A stretch of 64,000 nucleotides of DNA from an uncultured Roseobacter sp. (GCA_947488305.1 CANKZM010000012.1:1-64000), one strand, 5' to 3'. Counted from the first letter of the stretch, positions 32,940-43,012 are shown. Translations and numbers: made by a program. The notes: generated from the sequence alone by a model not told the origin.

Positions 32940-34946
32940 ATGCAAGATGCCGGGGCAGACACGCATAGACCCAAGAACATATTGGATGCGCTGGCGTCGC
33001 GCCCGGGTATCTGGCTGGCTCTCGGAACCTTGGTCGCCTTGTGTTTTGGTGCAGGGCTATACACGCAATCCGTTGTTCGGAACCTCGACAACACGCACGA
33101 GCTGTTTGAAGCCAGTCAGGTTGGGAATGGCTATGTCGCAATGAGTGACGTGCAAAGGCTTCTGCTGGTTGTGCAGACAGCTGTTTACGAGGGTGAGATG
33201 TCGGAGGAACTGGAACGGCAGTTTCTGAAAGCCACCGACATTCTTTTTGTGAGAACCGAACATCTGAAAGGCCTCGTGGCGCGTGGCAACACGACCCTTG
33301 AGAAGAAAGACGCCCTGGAAAAACTCTCTGAGATCGTTGAAATCGCCGATTGGGCCATCGCAACCGAGTTTTCGGATCTAGACAAATTAATGACTGAGTT
33401 GCTTGCGGCATCAGAAGTGGCACGAGGCCAACTGGTTCAATTTCTAGATACCATGCGGCGCCAGGCTGACGACATCATGTTAAAACAGGCTGGTGCGGTT
33501 TCGAAACAGCAAGGTGTCGTGTTGTTCAGTCTTGCCGCACTTACGCTCGCGGGGTGTGGGGCGTTGTTGCTGTTGCGCCTTGAAATTCTGGGCCGGCGCG
33601 CGCGCGAGCAAGCTGAGAACCGCGTAAGGTTTCTGGCGTTTTTCGACCCTTTGACCGGTCTGCCAAACCGCGTGCAATTTCAAGACAGGCTGCAAGCGAT
33701 GTTGGACGAGGCAAGAGCGCCTGTCGCTTTACTGTCTCTTGATCTGGATGAATTCAAAACGATCAATGATACCTATGGGCACGCGGCCGGTGACGCGGTG
33801 CTCAAACGTGTCGCGAATGTTCTAAAAGAGCAGTCGATGCGGCATGACGGTTTCGCGGCAAGACTCGCCGGGGACGAATTTGCGCTGGTCGCACCCACGG
33901 ACGATATCGGGATCCTGACAGAGCTGTGTTCTACAATCTTAACGAGTGCATCGCGCCCTTTTGAGCTGGATGGGGAAATTCTGACGCCTGGCGTCAGCAT
34001 CGGTCTTGCTACAAACACACAGGTTAGCCGGAATATGTCATCCACCGTTGACGGCTTGTCGCGTGTGTCAGATTTTGCCTTGTACGCGTCGAAAAGCGGC
34101 GGGCGAAACCGCTTTACGCTGTATGATCAGGAGTTGGAAAAACGTTTCCTAGAAAGGCGCGCAATGCTGGATGAGCTTCCAAAGGCAATCCATGATGGAA
34201 GCTTGGAAGTCTACCTGCAACCCAAAGTGTGGCTGCCAACAGGCAAAATATATGGATTCGAAGCGCTGGTGCGCTGGAACCGGCAGGAGCAATTGGTAAC
34301 GCCAGACGAGTTCATTCTGCTGGCCGAAGAGAGTGGCCTGGTCATCGAAATCGACAATTTTGTCTTGAACAGGGCAGCACGGCTGGTCGCTCAATGGAAT
34401 GAGCGGCACGGCACTGATTTCTCAGTCAGCGTCAACCTTTCTACCTTGCATTTTAGCTCAACCAAAATCCTCAAACGGGTTGAACATGTGCTTTGGCGTT
34501 CGGACATTCGTCCCGACCTTCTGACGCTGGAAATCACCGAGAGCACAGAGTTACGGGATTGGGACCATGCACGGTCGATCATTTCGGATTTGCGACTGCT
34601 CGGATGCAAGATTGCCATCGACGACTTTGGCACCGGCTTTTCTTCGTTAGCTTATTTGAGATCCATGGCAGCTGACGAGTTAAAGGTGGATCGATCACTG
34701 GTTGAAGAGTTGGCGCATTCAGAGAAGGCGCGGATGATGCTGGCTTCGGTTTTTGAAATTGCTCAGAACCTTGAGCTCGCGATCACCGTTGAAGGAATTG
34801 AAACTCCCCGTCAGGCTGAAATCGTTAACCAGATGGGCGCTGTCTGTGCCCAAGGATATCTATACGGACGACCCGAAAGACATGAATTAGCCTTGAGCCT
34901 TGCAACCCAAAAAACGGCAAAGCTCGTTGCATCGAACAGGCAATAA
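32940..34946 (+). CDS. Membrane-bound GGDEF-EAL cyclic-di-GMP protein
   Basis: The 668-residue protein has a transmembrane helix near residues 23-44, a periplasmic helical domain of about 140 residues and a second helix near 195-215. A GGDEF domain follows (FFDPLTGLPNRVQF; active-site motif AGDEF in ARLAGDEFALVAP), then an EAL domain from about 405. The EAL residues look complete: GFEALVRWNR, SVNLSTLHFS, LEITESTELRD, IDDFGTGFSSLAYLRSM, ELKVDRSLV and TVEGIETPRQ. It can therefore be a phosphodiesterase; the AGDEF variant is compatible with cyclase activity or a GTP-sensing role. It is coupled to the upstream periplasmic SUOX-like protein. Confidence 0.93.
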   Translation: MQDAGADTHRPKNILDALASRPGIWLALGTLVALCFGAGLYTQSVVRNLDNTHELFEASQVGNGYVAMSDVQRLLLVVQTAVYEGEMSEELERQFLKATDILFVRTEHLKGLVARGNTTLEKKDALEKLSEIVEIADWAIATEFSDLDKLMTELLAASEVARGQLVQFLDTMRRQADDIMLKQAGAVSKQQGVVLFSLAALTLAGCGALLLLRLEILGRRAREQAENRVRFLAFFDPLTGLPNRVQFQDRLQAMLDEARAPVALLSLDLDEFKTINDTYGHAAGDAVLKRVANVLKEQSMRHDGFAARLAGDEFALVAPTDDIGILTELCSTILTSASRPFELDGEILTPGVSIGLATNTQVSRNMSSTVDGLSRVSDFALYASKSGGRNRFTLYDQELEKRFLERRAMLDELPKAIHDGSLEVYLQPKVWLPTGKIYGFEALVRWNRQEQLVTPDEFILLAEESGLVIEIDNFVLNRAARLVAQWNERHGTDFSVSVNLSTLHFSSTKILKRVEHVLWRSDIRPDLLTLEITESTELRDWDHARSIISDLRLLGCKIAIDDFGTGFSSLAYLRSMAADELKVDRSLVEELAHSEKARMMLASVFEIAQNLELAITVEGIETPRQAEIVNQMGAVCAQGYLYGRPERHELALSLATQKTAKLVASNRQ

Positions 34947-35000
34947 GTTTTGCCCTTATAGCTACCGTCGACTGTCGTTAGGCCAAGTTCTGTCTGCGCG

Positions 35001-35606
35001 CTATTCAGTGGCCTGACACGACATTGCCTGACCTTCTGTCCATTCAAACAGCGCTTTTTTGCCTTTCTGCCAGAACGTGCCGCCAAACGGCATCGCATAT
35101 TTGCTGCCAGACGCCGCGGGCACCAAAGACCCGGTGCGAATACTGTCTCCGTATTCCACACGAATACTTGGTACTTCGGTGGCAAAGAAATAGACGGTTA
35201 CTTCGTTGGCTCGGTTTCCTTCACAAAAAAACGAGTGCACCGCCGTTGGCTCCTCCAACATCCAAAGCCCAACCAGCTCCGCTTCGCGTGTGTGATAGGC
35301 GGCTTCAACGCACGCAAGTAAGTCTTCTGCTTTCCAACAATCGTTGCGTCCCTTGATCCAGCCACGCTGCACCGCATGAAGCTCCTTCTCGGCAGTCTCG
35401 CTGCCGTTGTCCATTGTTCGAATTGCGGCCAGAGCCGAAGCATAACGTTCGGCCAGCCTCTGATCCAGTGCACCAAGAGCGGGGTCTGAGTATATGGTCT
35501 CTTCCACGTCTGAGCTTGCTTTGGCGCAATCAAAAGAAGGCTGCGCGCTCGCGGTGTTGGCCCCAAGCAGGTGAAGGGTCGATATAAGGAATAGAAAAAC
35601 GCGCAT
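35001..35606 (-). CDS. Secreted LprI-MliC fusion (putative lysozyme inhibitor)
   Basis: The 201-residue protein has a signal peptide (MRVFLFLISTLHLLGANTAS, then AQP). Residues about 23-110 match the LprI/DUF1311 domain: FDCAKASSDVEETIYSDPAL, GALDQRLAERYASALAA, QRGWIKGRNDCW and CVEAAYHTREAELVG, with four conserved cysteines. The C-terminal part (about 120-201) looks like MliC: FFCEGNRANEVTVYFFATEV, GSKYAMPFGGTFWQKGKKAL, FEWTEGQAMSCQ. Both domains inhibit lysozymes, so the protein probably guards the peptidoglycan against host or predator lysozyme. It converges on the GGDEF-EAL gene with a 54-bp gap. Confidence 0.82.
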   Translation of the reverse strand: MRVFLFLISTLHLLGANTASAQPSFDCAKASSDVEETIYSDPALGALDQRLAERYASALAAIRTMDNGSETAEKELHAVQRGWIKGRNDCWKAEDLLACVEAAYHTREAELVGLWMLEEPTAVHSFFCEGNRANEVTVYFFATEVPSIRVEYGDSIRTGSLVPAASGSKYAMPFGGTFWQKGKKALFEWTEGQAMSCQATE

Positions 35607-35672
35607 GGTGCCCTCCGTTAGCTCCGATGACAGTACATTGGAGATGCCGGTCGGCTAGTGCAATGAAAAGGT

Positions 35673-36296
35673 CTAACTGCGCGGCGGGCGACTCTTGTAA
35701 ACGGGCAAACGCCATCCAAGGGCCATTGATCCTGCACGCAGTGCCCAGGTCACGCCGGCACAAATGACCAAAGGCGCAAGGGCCTCATTAAACATAGGCC
35801 GGGCTATCACGGCGACCGTCGCACCAGCGAAAGCGGCAGTGACGTAAAGCTCGCCTTGCCGCAGGACAACCGGCACATCGTCCAGAACGACGTCGCGCAG
35901 CAATCCCCCCATGCAGCCGGTTATTGTCCCCATAAGAACGACGACCAAAACCGGCTGGTCGAGGGCTAACGCAACCCCTGTGCCTGCGGGAACAGCCACG
36001 GCAAGGGCGAAACTGTCCAGCCAGAGCAAAGTGCGCAACCGGCTTTCAAAAAGGTGTGCCGTGAAAAAGACGATAAGGGCTGCGGCGCAGGCTACGCCTA
36101 TGTAGAGCGGCTGCGCGATCCAGAAAATCGGATTTCGGTCTAGCAGCAGGTCTCGCAGAGTGCCGCCGCCGACGGCGGTCAGGCAGGACACAAATGCAAA
36201 GCCGACGATGTCCAGTTGCTGACGACTTGCGGCCAAAGCGCCCGTCAACGCAAAGATGAATACGCTGGCATAGTCCAGAAGCCCGATCACCGTCAT
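35673..36296 (-). CDS. TRIC-type cation channel family protein (UPF0126)
   Basis: The 207-residue inner-membrane protein has about seven helices and two internal repeats, each with a conserved glycine-rich element: [20 protein letters not shown] and [20 protein letters not shown]. This is the pattern of prokaryotic TRIC (YicG-like) proteins, which form trimeric cation-permeable pores. Its ATG overlaps the rnhA stop by 4 bp, so it is translated from the same message, though no functional link is evident. Confidence 0.88.
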   Translation of the reverse strand: MTVIGLLDYASVFIFALTGALAASRQQLDIVGFAFVSCLTAVGGGTLRDLLLDRNPIFWIAQPLYIGVACAAALIVFFTAHLFESRLRTLLWLDSFALAVAVPAGTGVALALDQPVLVVVLMGTITGCMGGLLRDVVLDDVPVVLRQGELYVTAAFAGATVAVIARPMFNEALAPLVICAGVTWALRAGSMALGWRLPVYKSRPPRS

Positions 36297-36745
36297 GGTT
36301 TGAAAGGCGCCATTCCCGCGCGGGCCAGTTCATCGGCACGTTCGTTTTCAGGATGGCCTGCGTGGCCTTTCACCCATTTCCATGTCACCTCATGGCGTTG
36401 GTTCGCCGAATCTAGTCGCTGCCAAAGTTCCGCGTTTGCCACAGGTTTCTTGGCTGCGTTCTTCCATCCATTCTTTTTCCAGCCGAATATCCAGCTGGTG
36501 ATACCGTTCTTGACGTAGTTACTATCGGTCACAATCGTGATTGTGCTGCTTCTGCTCAGGGATTCCAGGGCATTGATCGCGGCAAGCAACTCCATCCGAT
36601 TGTTGGTTGTTTCGGCTTCGCCGCCTTTCAGTTCGCGCTCTTTCACCACTGAAGGGCCGTCTTTGGCTTGCAGCAACACTCCCCAACCCCCTGGCCCGGG
36701 ATTTCCTGAACAAGCCCCGTCTGTGAAGGCGAAAAGCTCAGGCAC
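36293..36745 (-). CDS. rnhA: Ribonuclease HI
   Basis: The 150-residue enzyme removes RNA from RNA-DNA hybrids. All four catalytic acids are seen: [16 protein letters not shown] (Asp), [13 protein letters not shown] (Glu), [10 protein letters not shown] (Asp) and ERADELA (Asp), with the basic-patch helix around [18 protein letters not shown] 36745, within the end of the methyltransferase gene, gives the usual [10 protein letters not shown] start; a TTG at 36763 is an alternative with six more residues. Confidence 0.95.
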   Translation of the reverse strand: MPELFAFTDGACSGNPGPGGWGVLLQAKDGPSVVKERELKGGEAETTNNRMELLAAINALESLSRSSTITIVTDSNYVKNGITSWIFGWKKNGWKNAAKKPVANAELWQRLDSANQRHEVTWKWVKGHAGHPENERADELARAGMAPFKP

Positions 36746-37334
36746 TGACGGCTGCCAGCGCAATCCACGGCGCTTCCTCTCCGCTGAGACCGGCGCTACG
36801 GCCCTCCCTTCGACCTACGACTTTGAAACCAGCATTTTCCAGCAGACCGGTGAGTTCCGCGTCAGTGTAATATGTGTAGAGACGTCCCAATCGATCTCTG
36901 TGGCTTCCTGTTCCGGTTTTGACCGCGATGTGGAACCTGCCACCCGGTTTCAGTGCTGTGGCAATGCGTTTCAGATGGCCTGGAAGGTCATTACGTTCTG
37001 CATGTAAAAGAGAGAAATTGGCCCATACACCGTCATACAATGCCGCACCATTCACCTCGGCAAAAGTGGCCTGACGCGCTTGGACGCCCTCATGTTGGTC
37101 CGCTAACGCGACCATCTGAGGTACCGCGTCATACGCATCCACCTGAAGTCCTGCTTGCGCCATTTTCGCGGCCGAAGCGCCGGGTCCGCATCCCAAATCA
37201 AGAACGTGGCCACATTGCGGGATGGCGTCGATAAAGGCCCGTAACTCGGGATCCTCCTTGTTGAGGCTATCCGTCATCGATGCGTACTCGTCCGCCTTCT
37301 CGGAATAGATGTCGAGGGTTTGCTTGTCAGTCAC
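36738..37334 (-). CDS. Class I SAM-dependent methyltransferase
   Basis: The 198-residue protein begins at GTG 37334 ([19 protein letters not shown]). SAM-binding motif I is [19 protein letters not shown] near residues 41-59, followed by [10 protein letters not shown] (acidic residue of motif II) and [20 protein letters not shown] (post-II), then [15 protein letters not shown]. The substrate cannot be named. The gene is squeezed between two overlapping partners: GTGA overlap with the DUF3429 gene upstream and overlap with rnhA downstream. A longer frame reading through from 37685 is an artefact of the upstream gene. Confidence 0.88.
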   Translation of the reverse strand: MTDKQTLDIYSEKADEYASMTDSLNKEDPELRAFIDAIPQCGHVLDLGCGPGASAAKMAQAGLQVDAYDAVPQMVALADQHEGVQARQATFAEVNGAALYDGVWANFSLLHAERNDLPGHLKRIATALKPGGRFHIAVKTGTGSHRDRLGRLYTYYTDAELTGLLENAGFKVVGRREGRSAGLSGEEAPWIALAAVSA

Positions 37335-37783
37335 AGGAAAACTCCAATAGCCAAGCAGGCGACCACAATGCTGGTCAGCAGCAGACGCAGGGCCATCCAC
37401 CAACGCGGCGTCAGGCCCCAGGCCGAAAATGCGAAATCCAGTGCCAAAAGGCCAATAAAGCCAAATATCAAATTCATACCGGCGGTGGTCGGGCCGCCCC
37501 CCGTCATGAAGAACGCCCATAGGGCCGGGATTACCGACAGGGCATATCCTGTCGCTGCGCGTGTACCGCTGGTCTTGGTGGCGAACCCCCAAAGCACACC
37601 TGACATAAAGGACAAGATGACAGATCCGTAAAAGAGCTGGATGTAAGGGCCTACAAACCGCGGGCCCAGGGCCTGCACACCCCATTGGGCGAGAGGGTCG
37701 ATCAAATAGGTCACAGCGCCCCAGATAAACGGAATGAGGCCAGCAAGGCCGAGTATAAGAGGGGCGCGGGGAATGCTCTTCAT
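37331..37783 (-). CDS. DUF3429 family inner-membrane protein
   Basis: The 150-residue protein has about four or five membrane helices with the DUF3429 pattern: PLILGLAGLIPFIWGAVTYL, LFYGSVILSFMSGVLWGFAT, YALSVIPALWAFFMT and MNLIFGFIGLLALDFAFSAW. ATG 37783 opens with a basic MKSIPRAPL leader. Function of the family is unknown. Its stop overlaps the methyltransferase start by 4 bp (GTGA). Confidence 0.8.
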   Translation of the reverse strand: MKSIPRAPLILGLAGLIPFIWGAVTYLIDPLAQWGVQALGPRFVGPYIQLFYGSVILSFMSGVLWGFATKTSGTRAATGYALSVIPALWAFFMTGGGPTTAGMNLIFGFIGLLALDFAFSAWGLTPRWWMALRLLLTSIVVACLAIGVFL

Positions 37784-37964
37784 GGCGGCACCATGGCGTC
37801 GGTTAAGAGGCAAGGCAAGAGGCTGAAACCCACTTTGACACCTGCTCACCGTTCATCAATGCCGGGTTGGTCACGCACAATAGTTTTATCGCGTGTTTCT
37901 CCAGCGGCAAGTGCCTCCACGCACGGTGTAGGACGCCAAATGTGGCGTTCGCCGTCTCTTCGGC

Positions 37965-38915
37965 TTAAGCAGTTTCACGCAGCACGCGCGGCACCTTGAA
38001 TTCAACGTTTTCAACCGCGGTTTCGACAAGTGCGCGCGTGACGTTGAAGCGTTTCTCGAATGCCTCAATCACTTCGTTGATCAGGACCTCAGGTGCGGAG
38101 GCACCGGCTGTGATGCCGATGCTTGTTATGCCGTCCAATGCCCGCCAATCGATGTCATCAGCGCGCTGAACAAGCTGAGAATAGCTGCAGCCCGCGCGCG
38201 CACCCACTTCGACCAAACGCTTGGAATTTGAGGAATTGGGCGCTCCGACCACAAGCATCGCATCGCATTTGGGGGCCATCGCCTTGACCGCTTCCTGACG
38301 ATTGGTCGTCGCGTAGCAAATGTCTTCTTTGTGTGGCCCCACAATTGCAGGAAACCTCTCTTTGAGGGCCGCGACGACTTCAGCAGTATCATCGATGCTG
38401 AGTGTGGTTTGGGTAACGTAGGCCAGATGCTCGGGATCGCGGACCTGCAACGTGGCAACGTCTTTGGGCGTTTCCACTAACAGGACATCGCCATCGGGCA
38501 ATTGCCCCATTGTGCCCACAGTTTCCGGGTGACCCTCATGCCCGATCATGATCATTTGTAAGCCATTGTCTGCGTGACGCTGCGCTTCGATATGAACCTT
38601 GCTTACCAACGGGCAGGTCGCGTCGACGTAGATCATCTCCCGTGCCTGGGCGGCGGCAGGCACTGATTTTGGCACACCATGAGCCGAGAATATCACCGGG
38701 CGATCATTCGGACATTCGGAAAGCTCTTCGACAAAGACCGCGCCCTTTTCCCGCAAGTGATCAACGACGAATTTGTTGTGGACGATTTCATGCCGGACGT
38801 AGACGGGCGCGCCCCACTTTTCCAATGCCATCTCGACGATCTTGATGGCGCGATCCACACCGGCGCAAAACCCACGCGGGGCGGCAAGGTAAAGGGTAAG
38901 ATCAGCTTTGGTCAT
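37965..38915 (-). CDS. ispH: 4-hydroxy-3-methylbut-2-enyl diphosphate reductase
   Basis: The 316-residue enzyme makes IPP and DMAPP in the last step of the MEP isoprenoid pathway using a [4Fe-4S] cluster. The three cluster cysteines are in [11 protein letters not shown] (residue 17), VDATCPLV and [15 protein letters not shown]. Substrate-binding histidines occur in EIVHNKFVV and IGHEGHPE, and [13 protein letters not shown] is conserved. A good AGGAGG site precedes ATG 38915. Confidence 0.96.
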   Translation of the reverse strand: MTKADLTLYLAAPRGFCAGVDRAIKIVEMALEKWGAPVYVRHEIVHNKFVVDHLREKGAVFVEELSECPNDRPVIFSAHGVPKSVPAAAQAREMIYVDATCPLVSKVHIEAQRHADNGLQMIMIGHEGHPETVGTMGQLPDGDVLLVETPKDVATLQVRDPEHLAYVTQTTLSIDDTAEVVAALKERFPAIVGPHKEDICYATTNRQEAVKAMAPKCDAMLVVGAPNSSNSKRLVEVGARAGCSYSQLVQRADDIDWRALDGITSIGITAGASAPEVLINEVIEAFEKRFNVTRALVETAVENVEFKVPRVLRETA

Positions 38916-39050
38916 CGGGGCGTTTCCTCCTGATAAAAGAGGTAAGCGGTTGCGCTGCCAAGGTCCAGAGGCGGTGATGTTCGACCCTAGCGACAATAGT
39001 CCGGCAGGGGACAAAACCGATATTTTTTGAAGCAATAAAAAACCAAAGGG

Positions 39051-39073
39051 TACGAGGCCGAAAAGGCCTCGTA
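39051..39073 (-). terminator. Rho-independent terminator of the NYN gene
   Basis: TACGAGGCC and GGCCTCGTA form a perfect 9-bp stem with loop GAAAA. Read on the minus strand the stem is followed by CCCTTTGGTTTTTTATTG, a T-rich tract, so it ends the NYN-domain message that stops at 39144. Confidence 0.75.
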
Positions 39074-39143
39074 TATTGTCGTGAGTTACCGGGCATTGGG
39101 GTGCTTGCAAATCCGGTATATCAGTAGTCGCTGGTTGCTATTC

Positions 39144-39692
39144 TCAGCTTGCTTCAGAGATTTCGCGGGGAGGGCGACCAATGACGTCTTTCAGCTCGTC
39201 CAGCTCGATGAAATTATCTGCCTGGCGCCGAAGCTCGTCTGATATCATTGGAGGCTGGCTTCGTATCGTGGAAACGACGGAAACGCGAACCCCGGAACGT
39301 TGAAGGCTTTCAATCAGTGGTCGGAAGTCACCGTCTCCGGAAAACAACACAATATGATCGACGCGAGGTGCAAGTTCCATTGCATCCACGGTCAGCTCAA
39401 TGTCCATATTGCCCTTTACTTTACGGCGCCCCATGCTGTCGGTGTATTCCTTGGCCGGTTTGGTCACCATTGTGAAACCATTGTAGTTCAGCCAGTCCAC
39501 CAACGGACGGATCGGAGAATATTCGTCATTCTCCAACAACGCGGTATAGTAAAAAGCGCGCAACAACTTGCCCCGACGCATGAATTCCTGCCGCAACAAC
39601 TTATAGTCGATGTCAAACCCCAGTGATTTGGCGGCGGCGTACAGATTCGATCCGTCGATGAACAGCGCAAGCCGTTCGTCTTTGTAAAACAT
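39144..39692 (-). CDS. NYN-domain (LabA/DUF88) protein
   Basis: The 182-residue protein has the PIN-like NYN fold: LALFIDGSNLYAAAKSLGFD (first catalytic Asp and Asn), KGNMDIELTVDAMELAPRVD (Asp) and IVLFSGDGDFRPLIESLQRS (Asp pair), then VSVVSTIRSQPPMISDELRR. NYN proteins are putative metal-dependent RNases. ATG 39692 is preceded by AGAGAGGAC. It is divergent from folK, whose start is 110 bp away. Confidence 0.9.
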   Translation of the reverse strand: MFYKDERLALFIDGSNLYAAAKSLGFDIDYKLLRQEFMRRGKLLRAFYYTALLENDEYSPIRPLVDWLNYNGFTMVTKPAKEYTDSMGRRKVKGNMDIELTVDAMELAPRVDHIVLFSGDGDFRPLIESLQRSGVRVSVVSTIRSQPPMISDELRRQADNFIELDELKDVIGRPPREISEAS

Positions 39693-39802
39693 TAAATGTC
39701 CTCTCTTTTGAGACGGGCGCTTGTGCTCGTAGAATAAAAAAAAATTTAGCGCTCGACCGTTGCTAAAAATAGAGTGTTTTAAGAGGCTCGCAAGACGGCA
39801 AA

Positions 39803-40393
39803 ATGCAAAAAACAAGCGATAAACTGCCACAATTCCGGTCACTTGCCCTAGTTGCCGTCGGGTCAAATGAGAAAATGGTTCAACTTGACGTTACGTCAAT
39901 CGTGTCTTCCGCGATTCACTTGTCGGTTGAAGCTTTGGGAGTGATTCGCGTCAAGAGCCGGCTTTTTCGTACTCCCGCTTTCCCATCTGGGTCCGGGCCG
40001 GATTTCGTGAATGCCGCCTTTTCGGTCGAAACCAACCTGGACGCGAATTCAATTTTAGAGCGACTTCATGAGGTCGAAAACGAGTTCGGGCGGGAACGTA
40101 AGGCAAGATGGTCTTCTCGTACCTTGGATCTGGATTTGATCGCTTTGGACGACGTGGTGCTCCCGGACCGGCAAATTCAGCGCGATTGGGTGGAGTTACC
40201 GCTTGAGCAGCAGGTGGTTCAGATGCCCACCGAACTGATCTTGCCGCACCCGCGACTGCAGGACCGGGCGTTTGTCCTTGTGCCGTTGCTTGAGGTCGCG
40301 CCAGACTGGGTACATCCAGTGACCGGAGAAACGGTTCGTCAGATGCATGACGCTTTACCGGAAAAGCTTCGTCAGGAGGTTCAACCGCTATAA
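39803..40393 (+). CDS. folK: 2-amino-4-hydroxy-6-hydroxymethyldihydropteridine pyrophosphokinase
   Basis: The 196-residue enzyme transfers pyrophosphate from ATP to hydroxymethyldihydropterin in folate synthesis. The HPPK motifs are [28 protein letters not shown] and [20 protein letters not shown] (the R-DLD Mg-binding pair), then [16 protein letters not shown]. The start is not firmly set: [10 protein letters not shown] at 39803 has a weak site. Confidence 0.92.
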   Translation: MQKTSDKLPQFRSLALVAVGSNEKMVQLDVTSIVSSAIHLSVEALGVIRVKSRLFRTPAFPSGSGPDFVNAAFSVETNLDANSILERLHEVENEFGRERKARWSSRTLDLDLIALDDVVLPDRQIQRDWVELPLEQQVVQMPTELILPHPRLQDRAFVLVPLLEVAPDWVHPVTGETVRQMHDALPEKLRQEVQPL

Positions 40394-40467
40394 TCTGCGC
40401 TTGTCAATTGCTTCCGGACGCCCTAAATAACCCACTTCTGACCTCATTCCGTCGATGGAGATGTTTC

Positions 40468-40821
40468 ATGGCCCGCGTCACAGTTGAAGATTGCGTAGAT
40501 AAAGTACCGAACCGCTTTGAGTTGGTCATGCTTGCAGCGCATCGCGCTCGCGAAATCTCCGCCGGCTCAGCGATTTCTGTGAATCGTGACAACGACAAGA
40601 ACCCGGTCGTGTCCTTGCGGGAAATCGCCGAGGAAACGCAAAGCGCAGATGACCTTCGCGAACGTCTGATCGAAAGCAACCAGAATCAGATCGAAGTGGA
40701 TGAGCCGGAAGAGGACGCAATGGCGCTTCTGATGGGCGCGGAGCAGGACAAGCCAGAAGAAGACAGCATGTCGGAAGAGATGTTGTTACGGCAATTGATG
40801 GCCGCGCAAGGTCAGGGCTAG
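40468..40821 (+). CDS. rpoZ: RNA polymerase omega subunit
   Basis: The 117-residue protein starts with [20 protein letters not shown], then [20 protein letters not shown] and [12 protein letters not shown], the typical omega sequence that clasps the beta' subunit. A long acidic C-terminal tail follows ([20 protein letters not shown]) as is usual in Rhodobacteraceae. GGAG at 40458-40461 precedes ATG 40468. It lies directly upstream of the (p)ppGpp enzyme gene, as in many proteobacteria. Confidence 0.96.
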   Translation: MARVTVEDCVDKVPNRFELVMLAAHRAREISAGSAISVNRDNDKNPVVSLREIAEETQSADDLRERLIESNQNQIEVDEPEEDAMALLMGAEQDKPEEDSMSEEMLLRQLMAAQGQG

Positions 40822-40855
40822 GCGAGGGCCCAACCTTCCCCAAAAGGCGGATGGC

Positions 40856-43012
40856 ATGAAAGACGGTGATCACCTAGAAATTTCTGCCGACGACCTCATA
40901 GCTCTTGTTTCACGATACAACCCCAAGACGAATGCGGATTTGATCCGCGACGCATACGATTACGGTCGCGATCTTCATGCGGAGCAGCGGCGTCATTCGG
41001 GTGAGCTTTATTTCAATCACCCAGTCGCCGTCGCAGCTATTCTGACCGAACAGCAGCTTGATGACGCGACGATCATCACAGCCCTGTTGCATGACACAAT
41101 CGAAGACACCAAGGCTTCTTATGCAGAGGTCTCAGAGCGTTTCGGCGAAGAGATTGCCGAATTGGTCGACGGGGTGACAAAGCTTACCAATCTGCAGCTG
41201 ACATCGACCGAGACAAAACAGGCCGAAAATTTCCGCAAGCTCTTCATGGCCATGTCCAAGGATCTGCGGGTCATTCTGGTCAAGCTGAGCGACCGGTTGC
41301 ACAACATGCGCACAATCCGGGCGATGAAGCCAGAGAAGCAGGCCCAAAAGGCGCGTGAAACGATGGACATCTATGCGCCTTTGGCCGGACGCATGGGTAT
41401 GCAATGGATGCGTGAGGAGCTCGAAGACCTCGCTTTCAGAGTGCTCAACCCAGAGGGCCGGGCATCGATTATCCGCCGTTTCATCAATCTGCAGAAGGAA
41501 ACTGGCGATGTCATTCAACGCATCACCGGGGATATGCGGCATGAGTTGGAAAAAGCTGGCGTAGAGGCCGATGTCTTCGGGCGTGCAAAGAAGCCCTATT
41601 CGATCTGGCGCAAGATGCAGGAAAAAGACCAGGCTTTCTCCCGGCTTTCCGATATCTATGGCTTTAGAATAATCACGCCGAGTGAAGAGGATTGCTATCG
41701 CGCCCTGGGGGCGATTCACCAGCGCTGGCGCGCGGTGCCGGGACGGTTCAAGGATTACATAAGTCAGCCAAAGACCAACGGGTATCGCTCGATCCATACC
41801 ACGGTGTCGGGGCGAGACGGAAAGCGCGTCGAGGTCCAGATCAGAACCGGACAAATGCACGATGTGGCGGAAACTGGGGTGGCTGCGCATTGGTCGTATC
41901 GGGACGGTGTACGCAGCAGGAACCCTTTTGCAGTCGATCCTGCCCGGTGGATCGCCACACTGACTGAGCAATTTGATGCGGAGGACGATCACCAGGATTT
42001 CCTCGAAGCGGTCAAGCTGGAGATGTATTCTGACCAGGTCTTCTGCTTTACCCCTAAAGGTGAGGTGGTGAAGCTGCCGCGCGGGGCGACGCCGATCGAT
42101 TTTGCCTTCGCGATCCATACGCGGATCGGATCGGCTTGCGTGGGGGCCAAAGTAGATCACATGCGGGTGCCATTGTGGACGCGCCTCAAGAATGGGCAAT
42201 CCGTCGATATCATCACTGCGGAAGGTCAAAGCCCGCAGGCGACGTGGCTCGATATTGCTGTAACCGGAAAAGCCCGCGCCGCAATCCGGCGGGCATTGCG
42301 CGAAGAAGACAAAGCGCGCTTCATCAAATTGGGCCGCGAGCTCGCCCGATCTGCTTTCGATAACGTCGGCCGGAAAGCGACAGACAAGGCCTTGTCGACC
42401 GCCGCACGCGCGATGCGGTTCTCTGACCGTGATGATTTGCTGGCGCGTCTCGGCAGTGCGGAAATCACTGGCCGAGAAGTGGTTTCCGCCGTCTATCCTC
42501 AGCTTTTGCCCAAGAAGGGTGCCGAGGTTGATGCAAAACGGGCGGTGATCGGCCTGTCACCGGGGCAATCCTTTGAACGGGCATTCTGTTGTCAGCCGTT
42601 ACCGGGCGAGCGCATCGTGGGCATTACCTTCAAAGGGCGTGGCGTTGTGGTGCACGCCATTGATTGCGACCGTCTGAGTGCTTACGAGGACCAACCTGAA
42701 CGCTGGCTGGATCTGCACTGGCATGAGGGCTCGCACCCGGCGGTCTATGGCGCGACCCTGGAAGTGACGCTGAACAACGATGCTGGCACGTTGGGACGTA
42801 TTTGCACATTGATTGGCGAAACGCGCGCGAATATTTCAGATCTACAATTTGTAGACAGAAAACCAGATTTTTACCGATTGTTGATTTACTTGGAACTCCG
42901 TGATGTGGCTCACCTTCATTCGCTTATGCTTACTCTCGAAGCCGAAAGTGATGTTGCGGCAATATCGCGGTGTCGAAATCTGGGCAACGAGTCCGCGGAA
43001 TCAACCGCATGA
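40856..43012 (+). CDS. rsh: Bifunctional (p)ppGpp synthetase/hydrolase
   Basis: The 718-residue protein makes and degrades the alarmone (p)ppGpp. The HD hydrolase is at residues about 25-180 (YFNHPVAVAAIL, ALLHDTIEDT, KLSDRLHNMRTI) and the synthetase follows (IYGFRIITPS, GRFKDYISQPKTNGYRSIHT, VEVQIRT). The TGS domain starts near 390 (VFCFTPKGEVVKLPRGATPI) and a C-terminal ACT domain ends the protein (GRICTLIGETRANISDLQFV). Both catalytic sites look complete. It is the single such gene here, as usual in alphaproteobacteria. Confidence 0.95.
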   Translation: MKDGDHLEISADDLIALVSRYNPKTNADLIRDAYDYGRDLHAEQRRHSGELYFNHPVAVAAILTEQQLDDATIITALLHDTIEDTKASYAEVSERFGEEIAELVDGVTKLTNLQLTSTETKQAENFRKLFMAMSKDLRVILVKLSDRLHNMRTIRAMKPEKQAQKARETMDIYAPLAGRMGMQWMREELEDLAFRVLNPEGRASIIRRFINLQKETGDVIQRITGDMRHELEKAGVEADVFGRAKKPYSIWRKMQEKDQAFSRLSDIYGFRIITPSEEDCYRALGAIHQRWRAVPGRFKDYISQPKTNGYRSIHTTVSGRDGKRVEVQIRTGQMHDVAETGVAAHWSYRDGVRSRNPFAVDPARWIATLTEQFDAEDDHQDFLEAVKLEMYSDQVFCFTPKGEVVKLPRGATPIDFAFAIHTRIGSACVGAKVDHMRVPLWTRLKNGQSVDIITAEGQSPQATWLDIAVTGKARAAIRRALREEDKARFIKLGRELARSAFDNVGRKATDKALSTAARAMRFSDRDDLLARLGSAEITGREVVSAVYPQLLPKKGAEVDAKRAVIGLSPGQSFERAFCCQPLPGERIVGITFKGRGVVVHAIDCDRLSAYEDQPERWLDLHWHEGSHPAVYGATLEVTLNNDAGTLGRICTLIGETRANISDLQFVDRKPDFYRLLIYLELRDVAHLHSLMLTLEAESDVAAISRCRNLGNESAESTA

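Noticed and set aside
36738-37685. 315-residue fusion ending in a methyltransferase
   Set aside because: The first 117 residues are an out-of-frame reading of the DUF3429 gene; the methyltransferase begins at GTG 37334 with a GTGA overlap.
39884-39898. Palindrome TTGACGT-T-ACGTCAA as an operator
   Set aside because: It lies inside the folK coding region and has no second copy near a promoter; probably chance.
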